DNA from: Gammaproteobacteria bacterium
Lineage (GTDB): Bacteria > Pseudomonadota > Gammaproteobacteria > Xanthomonadales > Xanthomonadaceae
Direction: 5' to 3'
NCBI GenBank assembly: GCA_012510865.1
Contig: JAAZHF010000184.1
Coordinates: forward strand, 1 to 8,643
Length of the DNA: 8,643 nt
This document shows positions 1-5,838 of this stretch, in pieces; the stretch's first letter is position 1, and the number at the start of each line of letters is the position of its first letter. Made by a program: the position numbers and the translations under genes. The notes under the pieces were generated by a model that saw only the letters and a program-made list of their open reading frames with translations, had not been told where the DNA came from and searched no databases.

Positions 1-182
1 ACGATGGTCTGCCAGTACAGCTGGGCGGCGATCAGCAAGCCGACCGCCATGCCTACGATCACCCAGACCACGATCGCAATCGTGAACTGGCGGACCACCT
101 TGACGTTGTAATAGCCCGAGCGCGCCGTGTCTGTCCCGCGCGTGGCGGCTACGGCCGTGGCGGTGGCTGTGGTCGTGGACAT
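1..182 (-). CDS. ccoN: cbb3-type cytochrome c oxidase subunit I, N-terminal part (runs off left edge)
   Basis: This is the start of the heme- and copper-containing catalytic subunit of cbb3 oxidase, the high-affinity terminal oxidase of the inner membrane that reduces O2 at low oxygen. Sixty complete codons are visible from an ATG at 182. An Ala/Thr-rich leader of about 20 residues is followed by SGYYNVKVVRQFTIAIVVW and a hydrophobic helix ending in LLIAAQLYW. The Y-N-x-K-V-V-R-Q-F stretch entering helix 1 and the AAQL that closes it are typical of CcoN. No heme ligand or CuB histidine lies in the visible part, so the call rests on N-terminal similarity alone. The ribosome binding site is weak (AAGG about 10 nt upstream). 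The gene follows azurin on the same strand after a 243-bp spacer with a terminator-like hairpin and an Anr-type box, so it probably has its own promoter. The rest of a ccoNOQP operon would lie left of position 1. Confidence 0.87.
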   Translation of the reverse strand, partial: MSTTTATATAVAATRGTDTARSGYYNVKVVRQFTIAIVVWVIVGMAVGLLIAAQLYWQTI

Positions 183-211
183 GGGCAGGAGACCTTGTTG
201 TTCTGGTGTCT

Positions 212-253
212 ATTTTCCGGTGGCGGGGCAGGGATGGACCTGATCGACCTCAA
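212..253 (-). promoter_or_regulatory. Predicted Anr/Fnr-dependent promoter of ccoN
   Basis: Read on the minus strand, 253-240 is TTGAGGTCGATCAG, which matches the Fnr/Anr box TTGAT-N4-ATCAA at 8 of 10 positions. Its centre at 246.5 is 32 bp from the centre of GAAAAT (217-212), a -10-like hexamer. That is class II Fnr geometry and predicts a start near 205, with a leader of about 23 nt before the ccoN ATG. Low-oxygen control of cbb3 oxidase by Fnr/Anr proteins is well known. The site is imperfect, so the call depends on position and context as much as on sequence. Confidence 0.55.
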
Positions 254-310
254 TGTCCAGCCCGCGTCCTGCGGTCCCACCGGGAGAGCGGGGCATCGGG
301 CACCGCCGCG

Positions 311-340
311 TGCTGCAGTGCATCGGATGCTGCAGTGCAT
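311..340. repeat. 13-bp direct repeat pair in the azurin-ccoN spacer
   Basis: TGCTGCAGTGCAT occurs at 311-323 and again at 328-340, separated by CGGA, giving a 17-bp period. The right end of the second copy overlaps a perfect TATAAT on the minus strand (344-339) that has no recognisable -35, since the azurin terminator hairpin lies where one would be. Two identical copies less than two helical turns apart could be a tandem operator for an unknown regulator of ccoN, or a short local duplication. No gene is visible in the 183-425 spacer. Confidence 0.6.
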
Positions 341-360
341 TATATGCCCCCGGAACGCGA

Positions 361-386
361 AAGGGGCGCGGTTCGCCGCGCCCCTT
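361..386 (-). terminator. Probable intrinsic terminator after azurin
   Basis: AAGGGGCGCGG at 361-371 and CCGCGCCCCTT at 376-386 are a perfect 11-bp inverted repeat around a 4-nt loop, 39 bp past the azurin stop. Read on the minus strand the loop is CGAA and the stem ends in CCCCTTTCG, so only a short run of T follows. A second GC palindrome (CGCCCCC/GGGGGCG, 400-413) lies between it and the azurin stop and may help stall polymerase. The tail is weak for a factor-independent terminator, but stem strength and position fit. Confidence 0.65.
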
Positions 387-425
387 CCTGTTCACGCCGC
401 GCCCCCGGGGGCGTCGGACCCATGG

Positions 426-881
426 TCAGGGAGTGACCACCAGCTTGCCCTTCATCAGGGCCGCGTGGCCCGGGAAGGAGCAGAAGAAGGTGTAGTCGCC
501 GCCGGCCTTCAGCGTGCTGCCGGGGAAGGACGCCTTGGTGCTTTCGCCGCCGCCGATCATGGCGGTGGCGCCCAGGACCTTGGGGTCGTCCTTGGCCAGG
601 TAGCCGGCCGCGGCGCCGGCCTTGGCGCCCGCCGCGTTGACGGCCTGGACGTCCGGCGTTGCGGCAACGACAACGTTGTGTCCCATGGCGGCGGCCGGCA
701 GCTGGCCGGTGTGGGCCAGCTCGATGTTGATGGTCTTGCAGGACGCCGACACGGTCACTTCCTTCTTGTCGAACTGCATGCGGTCGTCGCCGCTCAGCTT
801 GATCGTGCAGTTCGAGGCGGCGGCGGTGCCGCCGAAGGCGAGCAGGCCGAGGCCGAGGGTGGCGATGACGAGGTGCTTCAT
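426..881 (-). CDS. azu: Azurin, periplasmic type 1 copper protein
   Basis: Azurin is a small blue-copper electron carrier of the periplasm that passes electrons to nitrite reductases, peroxidases or oxidases. The 151-residue product has a signal peptide (hydrophobic 4-20, likely cleavage after TAAA at residue 22). With that cleavage every hallmark residue falls at the number known from Pseudomonas azurin: Cys25 and Cys48 are mature 3 and 26 (disulfide), Gly67-His68 are 45-46, and Cys134, His139 and Met143 are 112, 117 and 121 (copper ligands). The ligand loop reads TFFCSFPGHAALMKGKL. The mature length of 129 residues is normal for the family. The ATG at 881 follows AGGAG at good spacing. It lies 92 bp downstream of sirB2 on the same strand with its own Anr-type promoter, so it can be transcribed separately. 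Which redox partner it serves cannot be read here; the NO reductase nearby is of the quinol type, which does not need it. Confidence 0.97.
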   Translation of the reverse strand: MKHLVIATLGLGLLAFGGTAAASNCTIKLSGDDRMQFDKKEVTVSASCKTINIELAHTGQLPAAAMGHNVVVAATPDVQAVNAAGAKAGAAAGYLAKDDPKVLGATAMIGGGESTKASFPGSTLKAGGDYTFFCSFPGHAALMKGKLVVTP

Positions 882-934
882 GTTGATCTCCTGTGGGGAT
901 TCCGGCGAACCGGGGGAGGACTGCGATCGCGGAT

Positions 935-977
935 AGTATCCGCCCGGACGCACCCCGGCGCCCATGACGTGGATCAA
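935..977 (-). promoter_or_regulatory. Predicted Anr/Fnr-dependent promoter of azurin
   Basis: Read on the minus strand, 977-964 is TTGATCCACGTCAT: a perfect TTGAT half, four spacer bases, and GTCAT as the second half. GATACT at 940-935 is a -10-like hexamer 33 bp from the box centre, predicting a start near 929 and a leader of about 48 nt. The box overlaps the sirB2 stop codon (974-976). The -10 lies inside a perfect 7-1-7 palindrome, GCGGATA-G-TATCCGC (929-943). Azurin is under ANR control in Pseudomonas aeruginosa, which supports the reading. Confidence 0.65.
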
Positions 978-1381
978 GCGGCCAACACCATCCAGAAGAT
1001 GCCGCCGGGATGGTGCGCCCGCGCGATCGAGAGGATGAACGCGAAGACCGCCAGTCCGGCGACGTAGCAGGCGAGGCGCATCCGCGGGGTCCGCCCGCGC
1101 TTGAGCGCGAGCGAGCCCAGCACGACGTAGACGGCCAGGAGCGCGATCTTCGCCAGCAGCCAGCCGTTGGCGAACATCGCGCGCGGCAGCACGGTGAGGA
1201 GCATGAGCGCCGCCGGCAGCAGGGTGGTGTCGATGGCGTAGCTCAGGTAGCGCACCGGCGCGGCCAGCGCCCAGGCCGGCCGTCCGGCCTGCACCAGCAG
1301 CCCGCGCAGCGCGAAGAGCAGCCCGCTGGCGAACACGGTGGCGACGTGGACCCACTTGATCTGGGGGTAGAACTCGATCAC
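974..1381 (-). CDS. SirB2 family membrane protein
   Basis: The 135-residue protein has about four membrane-spanning segments (roughly 10-29, 45-65, 74-92 and 102-120). Recognisable SirB2-type landmarks are YPQIKWVH near the N terminus, R26-G27 after helix 1, D51-T at the start of helix 2, LLAKIALL, the LGSLALKRGRT turn (88-98) and a His pair after the last helix (123-124). SirB2 is named from a Salmonella locus linked to invasion gene regulation, but its biochemical function is unknown. The start is a GTG at 1381, only 4 nt after the nnrS stop, with GGGGTGA as ribosome binding site overlapping that stop, so translation is probably coupled. Its place as the last gene of norB-nnrS-sirB2 suggests a membrane role in NO or low-oxygen metabolism; that is an inference. 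A substitution of function with other small four-helix heme-binding membrane proteins cannot be excluded. Confidence 0.8.
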   Translation of the reverse strand: MIEFYPQIKWVHVATVFASGLLFALRGLLVQAGRPAWALAAPVRYLSYAIDTTLLPAALMLLTVLPRAMFANGWLLAKIALLAVYVVLGSLALKRGRTPRMRLACYVAGLAVFAFILSIARAHHPGGIFWMVLAA

Positions 1382-1385
1382 GCGC

Positions 1386-2624
1386 TCACCCCGGGCGGCC
1401 GTCGGCGCGCGGCGCGAGGTAGATCCGGCCGAGCCTTGCCACCCAGGGCCCGAACGCCACCAGCCAGCCGATCGCGGCCAGCGCCCACCAGGCGCCCGGG
1501 TCGGGGGCGATGTCGGCGGCCACGCGGGCCACGGCCACCAGCTGGACCGCAGCGAAGGCGAACCAGGCGACCGCGGGCATCTCCATCTTCCTGCCGGAGT
1601 GGCCCTGGGTGACGCGGGTGACCATGGCCACCAGGAGGCTGCCGAAGAAGCCGACGAACAGCGCGTGGGCGGGCGCGCGACCGAGGATGAAACCGTCGCC
1701 GGCGAAGTACACCAGGCTCTGCGCCGCGTAGAGCGCGAACGTCACCGGCAGCCACGCAAGGCCGATGAAGAGCACCGCGAGGATCCCGGGTTTGCGCCCG
1801 CGCGGCCACCAGCGGCCCAGCACCAGCATCGCCAGCGCCAGCAGCGGCAGGTCCGCCAGCCACAGCCAGGCGTAGCCATGCACCAGTTCGAGCCCGAGGT
1901 GGAGCAGGCACAGCGCCCAGAACGCCGCGAGCAGCCACATCGGCCGCCACGCCACGTAGCCCGGCACGACGTTGCCGGCGAAGAAGGGGAACATCCGGTG
2001 GGCGACCGTGAAGTACACCGGCAGCAGCAGGCCGAAGGTGCCGATCTTGATGCTGGCGAAGATCCACTGCACCTGTCCGCCCAGCAGCGCCGCGCCGAAG
2101 GCCGCCAGCCCGAACCAGCCGAGCACCAGTGCGGCGAAGCAGGAACGTGCGTGCCAGGTGCGGTTGCGGTCGCGCAGCAGCAGGTCGCCGAGGAAGCACA
2201 GGCCCGCCGCCCAGCCCGCGAGCGTCATGGCAACCCCGACCTCGACCCCGGCCGGTGCGCCCAGCGCTCCCAGGAGGGTGGCGACCTGCCCGCCGAACAT
2301 GCCCACGCCGACCGGCACGTAGTGCCAGCGCGCGGCATCGGGCAGTCCCATCCAGCGCGGGAAGGTGGTCAGCAGGAAGCCGAAGAAGAAGCTCGGCAGC
2401 ATCTGGTACTGCATGACGATCGCGTGCAGCCAGCCGGCATAGGGCTCGGGCTGCGGCATCCGCAGGAGGCCGGGCCATCGCGCCGCGGCCAGCCACGCCG
2501 CCCACCAGCCCATCGCCAGCAGGACGTTGGCGGAGCCGACGAAGAACATCAGCCGGTGCGGCGCGGCGGCCAGCTGCACGAACGGCGCCGAAGCGCCGCC
2601 GTGCCGCGTGCGGTCGGCGTCCAC
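1386..2624 (-). CDS. nnrS: NnrS family membrane protein
   Basis: NnrS proteins are polytopic inner-membrane proteins, reported to bind heme and copper, that protect cells under nitrosative stress and are widely clustered with NO and nitrite reductase genes. This 412-residue product has about 12 hydrophobic segments. Family signatures visible are APHRLMFF (21-28), His67 in GWLHAIVMQ, FGFLLTTFPRWMG (81-93), AHRMFPFF (208-215), APAHALFVGFFGSL (317-330) and TRVTQGHSGRKME (336-348). The start is taken as GTG 2624, 3 nt after the norB stop. The ribosome binding site there is poor, which points to translational coupling with norB. The next Met (26) would remove the conserved PHR motif, so a later start is unlikely. 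Length and motifs are complete, with no sign of decay. Confidence 0.92.
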   Translation of the reverse strand: MDADRTRHGGASAPFVQLAAAPHRLMFFVGSANVLLAMGWWAAWLAAARWPGLLRMPQPEPYAGWLHAIVMQYQMLPSFFFGFLLTTFPRWMGLPDAARWHYVPVGVGMFGGQVATLLGALGAPAGVEVGVAMTLAGWAAGLCFLGDLLLRDRNRTWHARSCFAALVLGWFGLAAFGAALLGGQVQWIFASIKIGTFGLLLPVYFTVAHRMFPFFAGNVVPGYVAWRPMWLLAAFWALCLLHLGLELVHGYAWLWLADLPLLALAMLVLGRWWPRGRKPGILAVLFIGLAWLPVTFALYAAQSLVYFAGDGFILGRAPAHALFVGFFGSLLVAMVTRVTQGHSGRKMEMPAVAWFAFAAVQLVAVARVAADIAPDPGAWWALAAIGWLVAFGPWVARLGRIYLAPRADGRPG

Positions 2625-2627
2625 GGC

Positions 2628-4946
2628 TCAGGCCTGTTCCGTGCCGGCCGCCGCCGGCAGCACCTCGCGCCGCGGCGCGACCCACAGGCGCAGGACGAAC
2701 CAGGCCAGGGCCAGTGCGCCGACGCTGATGATCGTGTCGCCCGGCACCCGCATCCACACCAGCAGGTCCACGACCGGCTGCTGCATGAACTCCGCCGAGC
2801 GCGCGTAGGCGTAGCCGTGCTCGATCGCCGCCAGCAGCTGCATCGTGCCCAGCGGCAGCAGGGTCAGCGCGGCCATCCGGGCGAGGCCGATGTTGAGGCA
2901 CCAGAAGGACACTTTCAGCGCTCCCGTGTCCCAGGCCATCTGGCCGCGCAGGCCGCGCAGGCAGAACAGCACCAGGGCGATGCCCAGCATGCCATACACG
3001 CCGAACAGCGCCGTGTGGCCGTGGAGCGGCGTCAGGTTCAGGCCCTGCATGTAGTACAGCGACAGCGGCGGGTTGATGAGGAAGCCGAACAGGCCGGCGC
3101 CCACCAGGTTCCAGAACGAGACGGCGATGAAGAACATCACCGGCCAGCGGTAGCGCGCCATCCAGGGCGTGGCCTTGCCGTGCTTCCAGGTCTGGTAGGC
3201 CTCGAAGCCGATGTAGGCCAGCGGCACCACCTCCAGCGCGGAGAAACTGGCGCCCAGGGCAACCACCGCCGTCGGCGTGCCGACGAAATACAGGTGGTGC
3301 AGCGTGCCCAGCACGCCCCCGGCCATGAAGATGATCGTGGCGAACAGCACCGCGACCGTGGCCGTGGAGGTCTTGAGCAGGCCGAGCCGGGTGAAGATCA
3401 GCGCCATCACGGCAGTCGCGAACACCTCGAAGAAGCCCTCGACCCAGAGGTGCACCAGCCACCAGCGCCAGTACTCCACCTCGGAGATGTGCGTGTGCTC
3501 GCCCCACATCAGCGCCGACGCGAAGAACAGGCCGATCGCCGTGGTCGAGAGGAACAGCAGGCCCACGATGTGCCGCGTCTCGTTCTCGCGGCTGCGCAGC
3601 ACCGGCCACAGGGCGCGGCCGACCAGGGCCACCCAGAGCAGCAGCCCGACGAAGAGGCACCACTGCCAGAAGCGGCCCATGTCGGCGTACTCCCAGCCCT
3701 GGTGGCCGAACCAGAAGTTGTGCTCCAGGCCCAGCTTCTGCATCACGGCGAACCACTGCCCGGCGAAGGAGCCGACCACGATCACGATCAGCGACACGAA
3801 CAGGAAGTTGACCCCGAAGCGCTGGAACTTCGGCTCGTGGCCCGACAGCAGCGGCGCGATGTACAGGCCGGTGCCGAGCCAGGCCACCGCGATCCACAGC
3901 ACCGAGAGCTGCGTGTGCCAGGTGCGCGACAGCGAGTAGGGCAGGATTTCCGACAGCGCGAAGCCGTAGGCGTCCTGGCCCTCCACCTGGTAGTGGGCGG
4001 TGATCGCCCCGAGCAGGATCTGCACCAGGAACAGCGCGAGCACCAGCCAGAAGTACTTGGCCACCGCCCGCATCGACGGGGTGATGCGGGCCGCCGAGAA
4101 GGGATCCTGCGATGGAATGGCGTGGCCGCGCTCCTCCCGGTCGTGGCTCACCGCGTGGTGCCAGCCGAGCAGGGCGATGCCCGCGATCAGGAAGAGCACG
4201 CTGAACGCGGACCAGGCCCACAGCGGCGCCGCCGGGCGGTTGCCCACCAGCGGCTCGCTGGGCCAGTTGTTGGTGTAGGTGACCCGCTGCGGGACGACGC
4301 CCGCCTCCGCCAGCGCCGCCTCGGCGTCGGCCGGCCGCTCGGTGGTCGCGGCCCAGGCGGTCCACCAGAAGAACGCCGTCAGCGCGCGCCGGTACCCGGC
4401 GTCGTGGACGGTGTCCTCCTTCATCGCGTAGGCCTCGCGAAGCCCGGCGGTGGCGGGATCGCTTCCGAACAGGCTCTCGTAGTGCGCGGCGACCCCGGCG
4501 ATGGCCTGGACGCGGTCGCGGGGCAGGGTGACCGTCCCCGTCTCCGGATCGTAGGTATTGCGGCGCATCATCTCCTGCAGCCGTCCCTGCAGCGCCGCGC
4601 GCCCGGCCGCCGGGAGCTCGGCCCACCCGGTTCCGCCCTCCGCGCGCGCCCAGAGGTCGAGGACGGCGACCGCCTCGCGGTGCAGCCAGTCGGCGCTCCA
4701 GTCCGGCGCGACGTAGCCGCCGTGGCCCCAGATCGAGCCCAACTGCATGCCACCGATGGACTGCCAGACCTGGCGGCCGCGTTCGATGTCGGCGCGGGTG
4801 TAGACGACCTCGCCGTCCTCGGACACCACCTGCTCCGGGACCGGCGTCGCCGCGCGGAAGATCTCGCCCCCGGCCCACAGCAGCACCGCGAAGGATGACA
4901 CCAGGAGGACGGCCAGGCCGATCCAGAGCTTGCGGTAGTTCCCCAT
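2628..4946 (-). CDS. norB: Quinol-dependent nitric oxide reductase (qNOR)
   Basis: This single-subunit enzyme of the inner membrane reduces 2 NO to N2O with electrons from the quinol pool. At 772 residues it has the long form that marks qNOR: one N-terminal helix (8-25), a soluble cytochrome-c-fold-like domain lacking CXXCH (about 35-235), then about 12 heme-copper-oxidase-like helices. By comparison with known qNORs, His344 (RTWHTQL) and the histidines of LHGHTALFG (642, 644) are heme ligands, and His499, His550 and His551 (VHLWVEG, TLHHLYFVG) bind FeB. Glu503, Glu507 and Glu572 match conserved active-site acidic residues. There is no norC, as expected for qNOR. The ATG at 4946 follows GGAG. 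An Anr-type box lies upstream. nnrS and sirB2 follow almost without gaps, so the three probably form one transcript. The role may be denitrification or NO detoxification; no nitrite reductase is visible to decide. Confidence 0.97.
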   Translation of the reverse strand: MGNYRKLWIGLAVLLVSSFAVLLWAGGEIFRAATPVPEQVVSEDGEVVYTRADIERGRQVWQSIGGMQLGSIWGHGGYVAPDWSADWLHREAVAVLDLWARAEGGTGWAELPAAGRAALQGRLQEMMRRNTYDPETGTVTLPRDRVQAIAGVAAHYESLFGSDPATAGLREAYAMKEDTVHDAGYRRALTAFFWWTAWAATTERPADAEAALAEAGVVPQRVTYTNNWPSEPLVGNRPAAPLWAWSAFSVLFLIAGIALLGWHHAVSHDREERGHAIPSQDPFSAARITPSMRAVAKYFWLVLALFLVQILLGAITAHYQVEGQDAYGFALSEILPYSLSRTWHTQLSVLWIAVAWLGTGLYIAPLLSGHEPKFQRFGVNFLFVSLIVIVVGSFAGQWFAVMQKLGLEHNFWFGHQGWEYADMGRFWQWCLFVGLLLWVALVGRALWPVLRSRENETRHIVGLLFLSTTAIGLFFASALMWGEHTHISEVEYWRWWLVHLWVEGFFEVFATAVMALIFTRLGLLKTSTATVAVLFATIIFMAGGVLGTLHHLYFVGTPTAVVALGASFSALEVVPLAYIGFEAYQTWKHGKATPWMARYRWPVMFFIAVSFWNLVGAGLFGFLINPPLSLYYMQGLNLTPLHGHTALFGVYGMLGIALVLFCLRGLRGQMAWDTGALKVSFWCLNIGLARMAALTLLPLGTMQLLAAIEHGYAYARSAEFMQQPVVDLLVWMRVPGDTIISVGALALAWFVLRLWVAPRREVLPAAAGTEQA

Positions 4947-4972
4947 GATCCACTCCGATTGCAGACGGCGTG

Positions 4973-5014
4973 ATCGTCCGGATGGCGGGCGAACCCCGCC
5001 ATGATCCAGGTCAA
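4973..5014 (-). promoter_or_regulatory. Predicted Anr/Fnr-dependent promoter of norB-nnrS-sirB2
   Basis: Read on the minus strand, 5014-5001 is TTGACCTGGATCAT, close to the TTGAC/TTGAT-N4-ATCAA boxes bound by Anr and Dnr proteins. The hexamer 32 bp from its centre is GACGAT (4978-4973), a weak -10 that keeps the key A and final T. This predicts a start near 4966 and a 19-nt leader carrying the GGAG ribosome binding site. The box lies 46 bp downstream of the stop of the anr-like gene whose product would bind it. A dedicated NO sensor of the Dnr/NnrR type elsewhere in the genome could bind the same box. Confidence 0.68.
4982..5002. repeat. Inverted repeat inside the norB promoter
   Basis: ATGGCGGG (4982-4989) and CCCGCCAT (4995-5002) form a perfect 8-bp inverted repeat around a 5-base centre. 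It fills the space between the Anr-type box and the -10 of norB and overlaps the box by two bases. No run of T follows, so it is a poor terminator for the upstream regulator gene. It could be an operator for a second regulator, or a stem at the end of the hemN-anr transcript. Confidence 0.5.
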
Positions 5015-5060
5015 GCGCGCGCCGTGTGCGACTGCGCCGCCGGGGAGGGGAGTGGACCGG

Positions 5061-5819
5061 CTACTGCTTCCAGAGGACCGGCGCCGCGAGCGCGCCCAGC
5101 CGGACCTGGTCGAGGATCTCGAGCTCGCGCCGGTCGACGCGCAGCAGCCCGTCGTCCTGGAAGCGCTTGAGCACGCGGCTGACCGTTTCGGGCGCGAGCC
5201 GCAGGTAGTTGGCGATGTCGGTGCGCGCCATGGTCAGCTGGAAGCGGTCGGGCGAGAAGCCACGGGCGGCGAGCCGCCGGGACATGCCGACCAGGAACGC
5301 GGCCATGCGCTCGTCGGCGGTCCAGTCGCCCGACAGCAGCGCGGCGCGGCCGATGTCGCGGCTGAGCAGCCGGAACAGGTGCTGCTGCAGGCCGGGCAGG
5401 CGCCCGGCGAGGACCGAGATCCTGGGGAAGGAGAACCGGCACAGCATCACGGTGTCCAGGGCCACGGCGTTGCAGGGGTAGGTGTCGCCGTCGATGCCGT
5501 CGAGGCCGATCACCTCGCCGGGGAAGTGGAAGCCCAGCACGTGCTCGCGGCCGTTGGGGACGATGATGTAGGTCTTGACCGTGCCCGCCCGCACCGCGGC
5601 GATCGCCTCGAAGGGCTCGCCGACGCGGAACACGTGGTCGCCGCCGTGGAGCGGGCCCACGTGTTCGACGAGCATGTGCAGTTCGCCCAGCGAGGACTTG
5701 TCCATGCCCTCGGACATGCAGGCCTGGGAGAAGGCGCAGGTCGAGCAGAAGCGGAATTCGTCGCCGTCGTCCGCCAGGATGCTGGGATCGACGCGCGGGA
5801 ACGCGACCTTGTTCACCAC
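5061..5819 (-). CDS. anr: Crp/Fnr-family oxygen-sensing regulator, Fnr/Anr type
   Basis: This cytoplasmic regulator is predicted to carry an oxygen-labile [4Fe-4S] cluster and to activate anaerobic genes. Taking GTG 5819 as start gives 252 residues. CSTCAFSQAC supplies Cys25, Cys28 and Cys34 with the same spacing as Cys20/23/29 of E. coli Fnr, and Cys116 (TYPCNAVA) corresponds to its Cys122. A cyclic-nucleotide-type beta barrel (about 45-150) and a dimer helix (about 157-175) precede the helix-turn-helix TMARTDIANYLRLAPETVSR. There Glu211, Ser214 and Arg215 give the E--SR pattern that reads TTGAT half-sites. The GTG is preceded by GGAGG seven bases upstream; a frame open to an ATG at 5918 would run deep into hemN with a Pro/Ala-rich leader and is rejected. 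The gene begins 19 nt after the hemN stop, so the two are probably cotranscribed. It differs from Dnr/NnrR NO sensors, which lack the cysteines. The symbol anr is used for family type; fnr would serve equally. Confidence 0.93.
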   Translation of the reverse strand: MVNKVAFPRVDPSILADDGDEFRFCSTCAFSQACMSEGMDKSSLGELHMLVEHVGPLHGGDHVFRVGEPFEAIAAVRAGTVKTYIIVPNGREHVLGFHFPGEVIGLDGIDGDTYPCNAVALDTVMLCRFSFPRISVLAGRLPGLQQHLFRLLSRDIGRAALLSGDWTADERMAAFLVGMSRRLAARGFSPDRFQLTMARTDIANYLRLAPETVSRVLKRFQDDGLLRVDRRELEILDQVRLGALAAPVLWKQ

Positions 5820-5838
5820 GGCGCGGCCTCCCGCCGCG

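Noticed and set aside
195..1067. 290-codon plus-strand frame opposite azurin
   Set aside because: It is antisense to azurin, which has all ligands in place; the translation is Gly/Ala/Arg-rich without motifs.
1599..4898. 1099-codon open frame on the plus strand across norB, nnrS and sirB2
   Set aside because: It is antisense to clearly recognised genes, its translation is rich in Arg, Gln, His and Glu with no family likeness, and such long empty frames are common in GC-rich DNA.
1378..4953. 1191-codon open frame on the minus strand covering norB to nnrS
   Set aside because: It is a shifted frame of norB and nnrS, with Arg/Pro/Gly-rich translation and no motifs; the true frames show complete families.
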